This document shows positions 19,591 to 27,369 of a stretch of DNA of 36,061 bases, one piece after another; positions within the stretch are counted from its first letter, which is position 1, and each line of letters starts with the position of its first letter. A program made the position numbers and the translations under genes. The notes below the pieces were generated by a model that made no database searches, was not told the DNA's origin, and was given only the letters and a program-made list of their open reading frames with translations. Source of the DNA: an uncultured Variovorax sp. (GTDB lineage Bacteria; Pseudomonadota; Gammaproteobacteria; Burkholderiales; Burkholderiaceae_C); assembly GCA_913776885.1 (NCBI GenBank), contig CAJYQC010000055.1, positions 1 to 36,061 on the forward strand, read 5' to 3'.

Positions 19591-20757
19591 ATGATCCGAG
19601 ACCCTTCCTCCTTCCAGCAGACCCTCTCCGAACTGCGGCACTACGTGCGCGAGCGCCTGATCCCGAGAGAGGCCGAGGTCGAGCGCGACGATGAGGTCCC
19701 CGCCGACCTGGTCGAAGAGATGGCGCGCCGCGGCTTCTTCGGCTGGTCCATTCCGCAAGCATGGGGCGGTGGGGGCATGAACACCGAGGAGCTCGTGCTC
19801 GCGGCCATGGAGCTGTCGCAGGCCTCGGTGGCGTTCCGCGCGCGCGTGGGCACCAACACCGGCATCGGCTCCGAAGCCCTGGTGGCCGACGGCACGCCGC
19901 AGCAGAAGGCACGCTTCCTGCCGCGCCTGGCGAGCGGCGAGCTGACGGGCGCCTTCGCGCTGACCGAGCCGCTGGCCGGCTCCGACGCCACGGCGCTGCA
20001 GACCCGGGCCGTGAAGGACGGCGACCACTACGTGCTCGACGGCACCAAGTGCTTCATCACCAACGCGCCGATCGCGGGCCTGTTCACGGTGCTTGCGCGG
20101 ACCGACCCCGGCGACCCCACGGCGCGCGGCATCAGCGCGTTCCTGGTCGAGCGGGGTACCCCGGGGCTTTCCACCGGCGAGCCTTATCGCAAGATGGGGC
20201 AGGCAGGCTCGCCCGTTTCCGAGGTGCATTTCGAGAATTGCCGGGTGCCGGCGGAGAACCTCATCGGCGGGCGCGAGGGCATGGGCTTCAAGACCGCGAT
20301 GAAGGTGCTGAACAAGCAGCGCATCCACCTCGCGGCGCTGTGCACCGGGCCGGCCATCCGCATGCTGGACGAGGCCGTCGCGTGGACCTGCCAGCGGCGG
20401 CAGTTCGGCCAGCCGGTGGCGGGCTTCCAGCTGGTGCAGGCGCTGATCGCCGATTGCCAGACCGAGATCCAGGCGGCCCGCGCGCTGATCCTGCAGACCG
20501 CGCGGCAGCGCGACGACGGCGAGGACGTGACGATGCAGGCGTCGATCTGCAAGTACTTCGCCTCCGAGATGTGCGGGCGGGTGGCCGACCGCTGCGTGCA
20601 GATGCTGGGCGGCACCGGCTTCATCCAGGGCCACCCGATCGAGCGCTTCTACCGCGACGTGCGGCTGTTCCGCCTCTACGAGGGCACCAGCCAGATCCAT
20701 CAGCTCAACATCGCCCGGCGCACGATCGCCGCGGCGGGCTTCAGTCTGGACGACTGA
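19591..20757 (+). CDS. Acyl-CoA dehydrogenase
   Basis: 388 residues, the usual length for this flavoenzyme family. It has the FAD-binding segment FALTEPLAGSDA (about 127-138), the DGTKCFITNAP strand, the RRQFGQPV helix start and the C-terminal LYEGTSQIHQLNIAR in which E364 is the probable catalytic base. It should oxidise an acyl-CoA to the enoyl-CoA and pass electrons to ETF. The exact chain is not predictable; the catalytic Glu position is that of short-chain enzymes. It converges with a family III CoA-transferase, so the two may serve the same acid, activated as a CoA ester and then dehydrogenated (inference). No strong Shine-Dalgarno precedes ATG 19591. Confidence 0.95.
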   Translation: MIRDPSSFQQTLSELRHYVRERLIPREAEVERDDEVPADLVEEMARRGFFGWSIPQAWGGGGMNTEELVLAAMELSQASVAFRARVGTNTGIGSEALVADGTPQQKARFLPRLASGELTGAFALTEPLAGSDATALQTRAVKDGDHYVLDGTKCFITNAPIAGLFTVLARTDPGDPTARGISAFLVERGTPGLSTGEPYRKMGQAGSPVSEVHFENCRVPAENLIGGREGMGFKTAMKVLNKQRIHLAALCTGPAIRMLDEAVAWTCQRRQFGQPVAGFQLVQALIADCQTEIQAARALILQTARQRDDGEDVTMQASICKYFASEMCGRVADRCVQMLGGTGFIQGHPIERFYRDVRLFRLYEGTSQIHQLNIARRTIAAAGFSLDD

Positions 20758-20765
20758 GCGGCACG

Positions 20766-20787
20766 CCGCACCGGCATTGCGGTGCGG
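20766..20787. terminator. Hairpin between convergent genes
   Basis: CCGCACCG (20766-20773) and CGGTGCGG (20780-20787) form a perfect 8-bp stem with a 6-nt loop in the 42-bp gap between two converging genes. It probably acts as a bidirectional terminator, though there is no long T-run on either side. Confidence 0.55.
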
Positions 20788-20799
20788 TGCGCTGTGTTG

Positions 20800-22008
20800 C
20801 TAGCGCACGACCCTCTTCTCGCCGAGCGCCTGCAGCCGCTCGCACGTCATGCCCAGCAGCTCGCCGAGCACCTCGGCCGTGTGTTCGCCCAGGTGCGGCG
20901 GCGGATGGCGAACGCCGGCGCGCGTGCCGTCGATGACGTAGGGCGGGGCGTGCACGGCCTGCGGGCCCGCCTCGGCGTCGTCGAACTGGTGCCACACCTG
21001 CGCCTGCTGCGTGCGTTGCGACTGCAGGGCCTCGTAGAGCCCCAGCACCTCGCCGCAGGGAATGCCCGCGCGCTCCATGCGCTCGATGAGGTCGGCCCTC
21101 GCGTGCTGCCGGATCTGCGCGAGCAGTATCGGCAGCAGCTCGCCGCGGTTCTTCGCGCGCTCGGTGTTCTTCTCGAAGCGCGGGTCGCGCGGGAGCTCGG
21201 GGCAGAAGATCACTTCCTCGCAGAATTTGCGGAACTGGCTGTTGTTGCCCACGGCGATCACCACCGGCCCGTCTGCGGCGTCGAACACGCCATAGGGGAC
21301 GATCGAGGGATGCGAGTTGCCGAACTTGGCCGGATCGCGCTTGTTCAGCCAGGCGGTCAGGCCGTAGTAGGACGTGATCATCATGCCGCTGTCGTACAGC
21401 GACATCTGGATGTGGCGCCCCTCGCCGGTGCGCGTGCGTGCGTACAGCACCGCCAGGATCGCCTGCGCCGCGTACATGCCGGTGAACATGTCGACCGCGG
21501 CGACGCCGAACTTCAGCGGCCCCTGGCCTTCCTCGCCGTTCATCGCCATCAGCCCGGTCTCGCCCTGGATCACGAGGTCGTAGCCGGGGCGGGCCTTCTC
21601 GGGCCCGAGCACGGGGTAGCCCGAGATCGAGCAGTAGACGATCGCGGGGTTGACCTTCTTCAGGTCGTCGTAGCCCAGGCCCATCTTCTGGGCGCCGCCG
21701 TACTTGAAGTTCTGGATCACCACGTCGCACTTCGCGGCCAGCTCGCGCACGAGGTCGCGGCCTTCCTCGGCCTGCAGGTCGACGCAGATCGAGCGCTTGT
21801 TGCGGTTGCAGCTGTTGAAGTAGGAGGTGTTGTGGCTGCCGATGCGCACGCCCCAATCGCGCGTGTCGTCGCCGCGCTCGGGATGCTCCACCTTGATGAC
21901 CTCGGCGCCGAGGTCCGCCAGCGCCATCGCGCACAGCGGCCCGGCCATCACGCGGGAGAGATCCAGGACGCGGACACCGGTCAGCGGCAGCGGGGAAGGG
22001 TGGTTCAT
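20800..22008 (-). CDS. CaiB/BaiF family (class III) CoA-transferase
   Basis: 402 residues. Family marks are GVRVLDLSRVMAGPLCAM (11-28), ADLGAEVIKVEHPERGDDTR (31-50), GYDLVIQGETGLM and the catalytic Asp in AAVDMFTGMYAA (D173, corresponding to Asp169 of formyl-CoA transferase). The enzyme moves CoA between carboxylic acids; the specific pair is not predictable, although succinyl-CoA or a dicarboxylate is common for relatives next to Bug receptors. It lies 73 bp after the Bug receptor gene on the same strand, but a strong intrinsic terminator separates them, so it probably has its own promoter or depends on readthrough. Confidence 0.95.
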   Translation of the reverse strand: MNHPSPLPLTGVRVLDLSRVMAGPLCAMALADLGAEVIKVEHPERGDDTRDWGVRIGSHNTSYFNSCNRNKRSICVDLQAEEGRDLVRELAAKCDVVIQNFKYGGAQKMGLGYDDLKKVNPAIVYCSISGYPVLGPEKARPGYDLVIQGETGLMAMNGEEGQGPLKFGVAAVDMFTGMYAAQAILAVLYARTRTGEGRHIQMSLYDSGMMITSYYGLTAWLNKRDPAKFGNSHPSIVPYGVFDAADGPVVIAVGNNSQFRKFCEEVIFCPELPRDPRFEKNTERAKNRGELLPILLAQIRQHARADLIERMERAGIPCGEVLGLYEALQSQRTQQAQVWHQFDDAEAGPQAVHAPPYVIDGTRAGVRHPPPHLGEHTAEVLGELLGMTCERLQALGEKRVVR

Positions 22009-22029
22009 GCGAAGGCGGGAGATGCGGGG

Positions 22030-22067
22030 AAAAAAAGTGAAGGGCGCGGCAATGCACCGCGCCCTTC
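22030..22067 (-). terminator. Intrinsic terminator after the Bug receptor gene
   Basis: On the minus strand GAAGGGCGCGG (22067-22057) pairs perfectly with CCGCGCCCTTC (22049-22039), an 11-bp stem with a 7-nt loop, followed after two bases by seven T (22036-22030). This is a textbook Rho-independent terminator, placed 15 nt after the receptor gene's stop. Confidence 0.92.
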
Positions 22068-22081
22068 CTGGAGAGCGTCGT

Positions 22082-23038
22082 TCAGTTCGACTGCTTGGGC
22101 AGGTTCAGGCTCTGCAGCACCGGCAGCCAGCGGTCGGACTCGGCCTTGATGAACCTGTCGAGGTCCTCGGGGCTGCCGCCGCGTGGCTCCATGCCGATGG
22201 CGCGCGCGCGGGTGACGAAGTCGGGATCCGCGATCACCTGGTTGACGGCCTTGTTGAGCCGCTCGATCGCCGCCTTGGGGGTGCCCGCCGGCACCGACAG
22301 CGAATACCACAGCGTGGCCTCCATGTCGTAGCCCTGCTCCTTGAAGGTGGGTGCATCGGGCACCTGGGGCAGGCGCTTGCCGTCCATCACGCCGAGCACG
22401 CGCAGCTTGCCGGCCTTCACGTAGGGCAGCGCGCCGGTGATCGAGGTGCCGTGGATGTCGATCTGGTTGCCCAGCAGCGCCTGCAGAGCGGGTGCGTCGC
22501 CGTTGAACGGGATGTGGGTGGTGCTGAAGCCCTGGGCCTTCTCGAAGGCGATCGGCGCCAGGTTGGTGAGGATGGCCGCACCGGGTGACGCGCGGTTGAT
22601 CTTGCCGGGATTCTGCTTGGCGTAGGCGACCATCTCCTTGATGTTCTTGTAGGGCAGGTCGGTGCGCCCAACCACGATGGCGGGCTGGTAGGCGATCTGC
22701 GTGACCGCCGCGAAGTCCTTCGCCGGGTCGTAGGGCAGCTTGTCGTAGAGCACGCTGTTGTTCGCGAGCGTACCCAGCGAAGAGACGAGCACGGTGTGGC
22801 CGTCGGGCTTGGCGCGCGCGACGTAGTCGGCCGCGAGAATGCCGCTGGCGCCGGGCTTGTTCTCGATGATGACGTTCAGGCCCTGCTTGTTGAGTTCCTG
22901 CGCGAGGATGCGGCAGTACTGGTCGGTGCCGCCGCCGGCGGCGAAGGGCACGACGATGCGCGTGACTTGCTGCGCGAAAGCACTGCCGAGCGTGGTCGCG
23001 CCGATGGCCAGCCCCACGATGATGTTGCGGAAGCTCAC
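22082..23038 (-). CDS. Bug/TctC-family tripartite tricarboxylate transporter receptor
   Basis: 318-residue periplasmic solute-binding protein. The signal peptide is SFRNIIVGLAIGATTLGSA-FA|QQ, followed by VTRIVVPFAAGGGTDQYCR (residues about 25-43), IIENKPGASGILAADYVARA (about 58-77) and HTVLVSS, all standard Bug marks. The start is GTG 23038, with AGGAGAC 3-9 nt upstream; the frame runs further to 23134 but without a signal peptide. Bug proteins bind carboxylates or amides for TctAB transporters or act as sensors, and many are orphans. No TctA/TctB genes are in the window, so this one is an orphan here. The LysR gene immediately upstream is the likely regulator. Confidence 0.95.
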   Translation of the reverse strand: MSFRNIIVGLAIGATTLGSAFAQQVTRIVVPFAAGGGTDQYCRILAQELNKQGLNVIIENKPGASGILAADYVARAKPDGHTVLVSSLGTLANNSVLYDKLPYDPAKDFAAVTQIAYQPAIVVGRTDLPYKNIKEMVAYAKQNPGKINRASPGAAILTNLAPIAFEKAQGFSTTHIPFNGDAPALQALLGNQIDIHGTSITGALPYVKAGKLRVLGVMDGKRLPQVPDAPTFKEQGYDMEATLWYSLSVPAGTPKAAIERLNKAVNQVIADPDFVTRARAIGMEPRGGSPEDLDRFIKAESDRWLPVLQSLNLPKQSN

Positions 23039-23170
23039 TTTGTCTCCTGGTTCTGGTCCCCAACGGGACTCGTGGACCAGTCTAGATGGCGGGCGGGCAG
23101 GCGGCGCTGCAGAGTGTGAAAAGCTGCTTTGCACGCGGTGTCGCGGCCCCCGCTGGCGCGTCGGCAGCCG

Positions 23171-24082
23171 CTAGCGCTGGTCTTCGTCCTTCAGCGCCTC
23201 GGCCACGAAGTCGACGAAGGCGCGCACCTTCAGGGGCAGGGTGCGGTTCTGTCGGAAGACCGCGAAGATGCCGTTGGAGTACGCCCGCACCGCGAATCGG
23301 TAGTCCGGCAGCAGCCGCACCAGCGCGCCCGAGCGCAGGTCGCTGCGCACCGTGGCCTCCGACAGCAGCGCGATGCCCATGCCGCCGATCGCGGCCAGCC
23401 GCAGCAGTTCGCCGTTGTTGGCGCTGAGCACACCCTGGATCGGTATCTCCTGCTGCTCGCCGGCTTCGTCGAGGTATTTCCAGATGGTGGCCTCGCGTTC
23501 GCGCTTGTAGGTCAGGCAGCGGACTTCGGGCAGGTCGGTGGGGTGCCTGATGCGCGAATACGTCTTCACGAAGGCCGGGCTGGCCACCAGCACCTCGTCG
23601 CTGGACAGCAGCCGCTTGATCACGAAGCCGGAGTCGTTCGATTCGCCAGTGCGGATGTCGACGTCGAAGTCGTGCTCCACCAGGTTGACGGGGTGTTCCG
23701 AAAGCTCGATCTCCACCTGGATGTCCGGGTAGAGCTGCGCGAAGCGCGGCAGCAGCGGCGCCACCACCCGCAGCCCGATGTGGGTGCGCGAGTGCACGCG
23801 CAGCCGGCCTTCGGGACGCTGGCGGGCGTCGCGGGCGGCCTGCTCGGCCTCGGCCATCGATTCGAGCACGACCTCGGCGCGTTCCAGGAAGGCCTGGCCT
23901 GCCTCGGTCATGCGCAGGTTGCGGCTGGTGCGGTCCACCAGCTGCACGCCCAGCTCTTCCTCGAGCGCGCTGATGCGCCGCGAGATGGTGGCCGGCGAGA
24001 GGCTGAGGCTGCGCGCCGCCGCCGAGAGGCTGCCCTTCCTCTGGGTGGTGACGAAGATGCGCAGCGAGTCGAGGGCCTTCAT
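23171..24082 (-). CDS. LysR-family transcriptional regulator
   Basis: 303 residues, the standard LysR length. The helix-turn-helix spans about residues 3-63 (LRIFVTTQRKGSLSAAARS, LSPATISRRISALEEELGV, LFDRT-like VDRTSRNL), and the effector-binding domain is about 88-295. ATG 24082 begins exactly at the DNA-binding domain; the longer open frame to 24358 is rejected because its extra residues are Arg/Ala/Pro-rich and unlike the family. It lies upstream of the Bug receptor and CoA-transferase on the same strand and probably controls them. Its arrangement and branch are those of the LysR regulators often found with acyl-CoA catabolic gene sets in Comamonadaceae (inference). Confidence 0.93.
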   Translation of the reverse strand: MKALDSLRIFVTTQRKGSLSAAARSLSLSPATISRRISALEEELGVQLVDRTSRNLRMTEAGQAFLERAEVVLESMAEAEQAARDARQRPEGRLRVHSRTHIGLRVVAPLLPRFAQLYPDIQVEIELSEHPVNLVEHDFDVDIRTGESNDSGFVIKRLLSSDEVLVASPAFVKTYSRIRHPTDLPEVRCLTYKREREATIWKYLDEAGEQQEIPIQGVLSANNGELLRLAAIGGMGIALLSEATVRSDLRSGALVRLLPDYRFAVRAYSNGIFAVFRQNRTLPLKVRAFVDFVAEALKDEDQR

Positions 24083-24395
24083 TTCAAGAGATGCAAACAG
24101 GCTGTGCGCAGTTTGGAGACTCGCATCTGGCCGCGGCTTCCACGACGCGTGTCCGCGATGAGCCTCGGAGTCTTCATTCTGATGCAGCAGCAAAACAAGC
24201 ACAAAGCCCCCGGCAGCGATCCTGCGCGGCGTTGCGGGCCGCATGCAGGGTCGGGTGGGGGATGGCATTGTCGCCGCAGCGCAGCGCAGCGCAGCGCAGC
24301 GCGGCGTGCATGCCGCGCCCGGGGCTCGCGCAGGACGGCCGCGCCGGCGACTCCGCAAGGAGCCCGGCGCGGCGTCTCGCGATGGCCGGTTCAGC
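24083..24395. other. Intergenic region, LysR / LamG remnant (313 bp)
   Basis: No gene is recognised. Apart from the presumed LysR promoter it contains an A-rich patch around 24188-24210 and a (GCAGC)5 tandem repeat listed separately. Open frames across it are G/C-rich low-complexity translations. Confidence 0.4.
24276..24300. repeat. (GCAGC)5 pentanucleotide tandem repeat
   Basis: Five perfect head-to-tail copies of GCAGC, followed by an imperfect GCGGC copy. It is not inside a recognised gene. Such a tract can change length by slipped-strand pairing. Confidence 0.9.
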
Positions 24396-25007
24396 TCAAG
24401 CGATGCGCGCCGTCAGCCACTTGTCGGAGGTCAGGGGCGCGCCGACGATCCGGATCTCGCCGATGCTGCCGAGGAAGCCGGTGGACATGTTGCCGGCCCA
24501 CTGCGCACAGCCGATCGCGACCTGCTGCGTCGCCGCCACGAACTGGATGCCCTTCATGTTCGTGTTGTTGCGCAGCTCGGGCGCGCCCTCGACGTACATC
24601 GTGGTCGAGTACGACTTGGACGGCTCGTTGACGATGGCGACGTGCAGCCACTGTCCGGCGGATACGCCGCCCGACCAGCAGGGCAGGCTGGTCGCCTGTC
24701 CCACCGGAACGATCTCCCACTGGAACTCAATCAGGTTGGAGAAGGCGAACATCAGGGCGCAGTCGCCGTCGCCCGAACCGAAGCCCGGCAGGTTCGACTG
24801 CGCACCCAGGCGGTACATGATGCCCATCCAGCCGATTCGGGTGGCGTCGAATCCCGGGTCGATGTAGACGAATGCCTCGAGGCCGTTGCCGCCCACGTAG
24901 GCCATCTGGTAGTCCATGTTGCCGTCTTTGTCGGCTCCCACGTCATGGTTGCCTGCGCAGATCGAATAGGGGCACTTGATATGTGCATTCCCTTTCGGGA
25001 AATGAAT
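24396..25007 (-). pseudogene. LamG-domain protein remnant, N-terminus missing
   Basis: The open frame encodes a concanavalin A-like (LamG) domain: LEAFVYIDPGF, a GWMGIMYRLG strand, QWLHVAIVNE, TTMYVEGAPELRNN and GSIGEIRIVGAPL are the expected strands in order. Relatives I recall have such a domain at the C-terminus of secreted metallophosphoesterases, and the upstream part does read CAGNHDVG, but the rest of a phosphoesterase is absent. The frame is stopped by TAA at 25008-25010 with no ATG; GTG 24941 is the only usable start and lacks a ribosome-binding site. There is no signal peptide. It is probably the surviving 3' end of a larger gene, abutting an AT-rich stretch. A functional 181-aa protein from 24941 remains possible. 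Confidence 0.55.
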
Positions 25008-25367
25008 TTATTGACATGGTAATTGAATTCGGAATGGATCAAAATTTTTTCCGAAATTTGCAGATGCCGCATGGCGCAGACTTTGGGCGGCGAATATGAT
25101 GATTCCGTGGATTAATTACCGCGTAAATTTTGATATTCCAAATCAATTGAATCAATATTCCATGTAGTCGAAAAAATGAAATTGACCGCCAATTAGGGTG
25201 TCAATCTGACCTGCGCCTGACCGAGGAAAAGTCCCGTCAATTCGGCTGCGCAATGCAGCGGAATTTGCAGCAATTCACAAGGATGACTTCTTGCATCCGT
25301 AGATTCCAGGAGCCGCGGCGGCTGTTTGTGCAGCGCCGCGTCTTCTTTTTCCTCCTTTCTTTTCTTC
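25008..25367. other. AT-rich intergenic island
   Basis: About 240 bp (roughly 24980-25220) are strikingly AT-rich against the high-GC surroundings, with runs such as AAAATTTTTT and no convincing gene in either direction. A stem-loop can form between TTCGGAA (25028-25034) and TTCCGAA (25049-25055). TTGACA occurs at 25011 and TTGACC at 25182 without a good -10 at the right spacing. It probably contains the promoter of the PAP2 gene and may be the scar of a past rearrangement that beheaded the LamG gene. Confidence 0.5.
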
Positions 25368-27368
25368 ATGCCCCATCTGCTTTCCCCCGTCCGTCCCTTC
25401 GCCATCACGCTCGTCGCAGCCCTGTGCCTCTCGGCCTGCGGCGGTGGTGGCAGCGGGGGCGGCTTCTCGTTGCCGATCGCCGCCACGCCGCCCGCCACGG
25501 CCAACCCGCCCGCCGTGGCCGTCGCCGGCCCGCCGAAGGACCTGGGCTTCACCGACTCCGCGCCCGCGCCCGATGCGGTCGCGGTCCCGCCCTTCGTCGA
25601 CAACGTGGCGACCAACCAGCGCGGCGATGCGCGCTTCGCGACCAAGGAGACCAATGCGGGCGTGCGCGTGGTGGCGGGCTTCCTCGACTTCTGGCAGCCA
25701 AGCACGCTGCTGGTGGACGCGGGCGTCTCGGCGGCCGCGCAGGGCAGCTTTCCGGCCGTGACCGCATCCACCTGGAGCGGCATCCCCGGTGACGCCACCG
25801 ACGGCAAGATGCTCAACACCGACGTGCTGAACCGCAACATCCAGTACGTCGTCGACGCCACCAACGCGCGCACCCCCGCGCAGGAGCTGGCCGCCTACCT
25901 CGACGACCGCCGCGGCAAGGGCTACAGCATCAGCGACGGCATGGGCCCGCTCACCACCGCCTGGCGTGCGGCCACGCAGCAGTTCACCACCATCACCGGC
26001 ATCGCCCCCGACGCCACCACGGTGCTCTACAACGACGGCGGCAACGACGTCGGCGTGGGCGGCTCCGCCAACCCGGGCTTCGGCACGGTGGTCGACCTGC
26101 TCAAGAACATCGGCGAGAACGGCTCCACCGAGCCCGCCAAGCGCTTCTACAAATACGCGCGGCCCTGGCGCTGGAGCAGCAGCGTGAAGGTGGTGCCCGC
26201 GCTGGTGCCCGCCAAGAGCCCGACGCCCGCGACCGACGGCGGCTTCATCAGCGGCCATACGGCAGAGGCGGTGCGCGACTCCATCGCCTCCGCCTACGTC
26301 GTGCCGCAGCGCTTCCAGGAGATGGTGGCGCGCGGCCTCGAGCTCGGCGAGAACCGCATCCTCGCGGGCATGCATTCGCCGCTGGATGTGGTCGGCGGGC
26401 GCGTGCACGGACAGGCCGTTGCCGCCGCGAGCCTGGCCACCGGCGGCAACGCCGCGCGCAAGGCCGCAGCCTTCGCCCAGGCGCAGAGCGTGCTGATGGC
26501 CGCCGTGGGCGCGAGCGATGCTGTTGCCCTCAACGACTTCGCCCATTCGCAGGGCACCGCTGCCGACCGCTTCGCGGACCATGCCGCGACCAAGGCCGAC
26601 TACCTGCGCCGCCTGACCTTCGGCTTCAAGCCGGTGGGCGACACCACGAAGCCCGCCGTCGTGCCCAAGGGTGCCGAGGTGCTGCTCGAAACCCGCCTGC
26701 CCTACCTCGACGCGACGCAGCGCCGCGTGGTGCTCAAGACCACGGCCGTGCAATCGGGCTATCCGGTGATGGACGACCCCGAGGGCTGGGGCCGGCTGAA
26801 CCTGTTCGACGCGGCCGACGGCTACGGCGCCTTCAACGGCGACGTGGTCGTGACCATGGATGCCAGCCGTGGCGGCTTCAACGCGCTCGACAGCTGGCGC
26901 AACAACATCGCGGGCGCCGGCAAGCTGACCAAGAAGGGCAGCGGCACGCTGGCGCTCGGCGGCAGCAACAGCTACGCGGGCGGCACCCAGCTCTCCGAAG
27001 GCACGCTGCGGGCCGACTCCGCAGCCGCCTTCGGCACGGGCAACGTCTACGTGGGCGGCGGCACGCTGGTGTGCAACGCGTCCTCGATGGTCACCATGGC
27101 TGGTGCCTACACGCAGGTGGCCGGCACCACGCTGCAGCTGAACCTGGGCGCCAATGGCGCGGGCCGGCTGAACGTGGCCGGTGTCGCCGCGGTGGACGGC
27201 ACGCTGAACCTGAGCTTCAAGCCGGGCTTCGCACCCAGCGCCGGCGACACGCTCACGCTCATCAGCAGCGGCACGCTGACGGGCCGGTTCTCGGCGATCA
27301 ACGCGCCGGGCTTCAAGGTCACGCCGACCTACACCGGCACCCAGCTCATCGTGCGCTTCGACGCGTGA
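25368..27368 (+). CDS. PAP2/vanadium haloperoxidase-like lipoprotein with autotransporter-type repeat
   Basis: 666 residues. It starts with a lipoprotein signal peptide (lipobox LSAC, C24) and a Gly-rich then Pro-rich linker (25-75). The acid phosphatase/haloperoxidase signature is complete: K258-x6-R265-P, GGFISGHT (291-298, H297) and R330-x5-H336-x3-D340. The C-terminal ~140 residues carry an autotransporter-associated beta-strand repeat (GKLTKKGSGTLALGG, SYAGGTQLSEGTL) but no beta-barrel. Expected activity is periplasmic or surface phosphate-ester hydrolysis, or vanadate-dependent halide oxidation. No Shine-Dalgarno precedes ATG 25368 (the leader is pyrimidine-rich), and the start is set by the signal peptide. 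Its stop is one base from the stop of the convergent MocR gene. Confidence 0.9.
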   Translation: MPHLLSPVRPFAITLVAALCLSACGGGGSGGGFSLPIAATPPATANPPAVAVAGPPKDLGFTDSAPAPDAVAVPPFVDNVATNQRGDARFATKETNAGVRVVAGFLDFWQPSTLLVDAGVSAAAQGSFPAVTASTWSGIPGDATDGKMLNTDVLNRNIQYVVDATNARTPAQELAAYLDDRRGKGYSISDGMGPLTTAWRAATQQFTTITGIAPDATTVLYNDGGNDVGVGGSANPGFGTVVDLLKNIGENGSTEPAKRFYKYARPWRWSSSVKVVPALVPAKSPTPATDGGFISGHTAEAVRDSIASAYVVPQRFQEMVARGLELGENRILAGMHSPLDVVGGRVHGQAVAAASLATGGNAARKAAAFAQAQSVLMAAVGASDAVALNDFAHSQGTAADRFADHAATKADYLRRLTFGFKPVGDTTKPAVVPKGAEVLLETRLPYLDATQRRVVLKTTAVQSGYPVMDDPEGWGRLNLFDAADGYGAFNGDVVVTMDASRGGFNALDSWRNNIAGAGKLTKKGSGTLALGGSNSYAGGTQLSEGTLRADSAAAFGTGNVYVGGGTLVCNASSMVTMAGAYTQVAGTTLQLNLGANGAGRLNVAGVAAVDGTLNLSFKPGFAPSAGDTLTLISSGTLTGRFSAINAPGFKVTPTYTGTQLIVRFDA

Positions 27369-27369
27369 G

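Noticed and set aside
24942-24953. GNHD motif as evidence of a metallophosphoesterase active site
   Set aside because: Only one of the five phosphoesterase motifs is present and the frame stops shortly upstream, so it can at most be a relic.
25011-25040. TTGACA as a sigma-70 promoter in the AT-rich island
   Set aside because: No acceptable -10 hexamer at 16-18 bp spacing.
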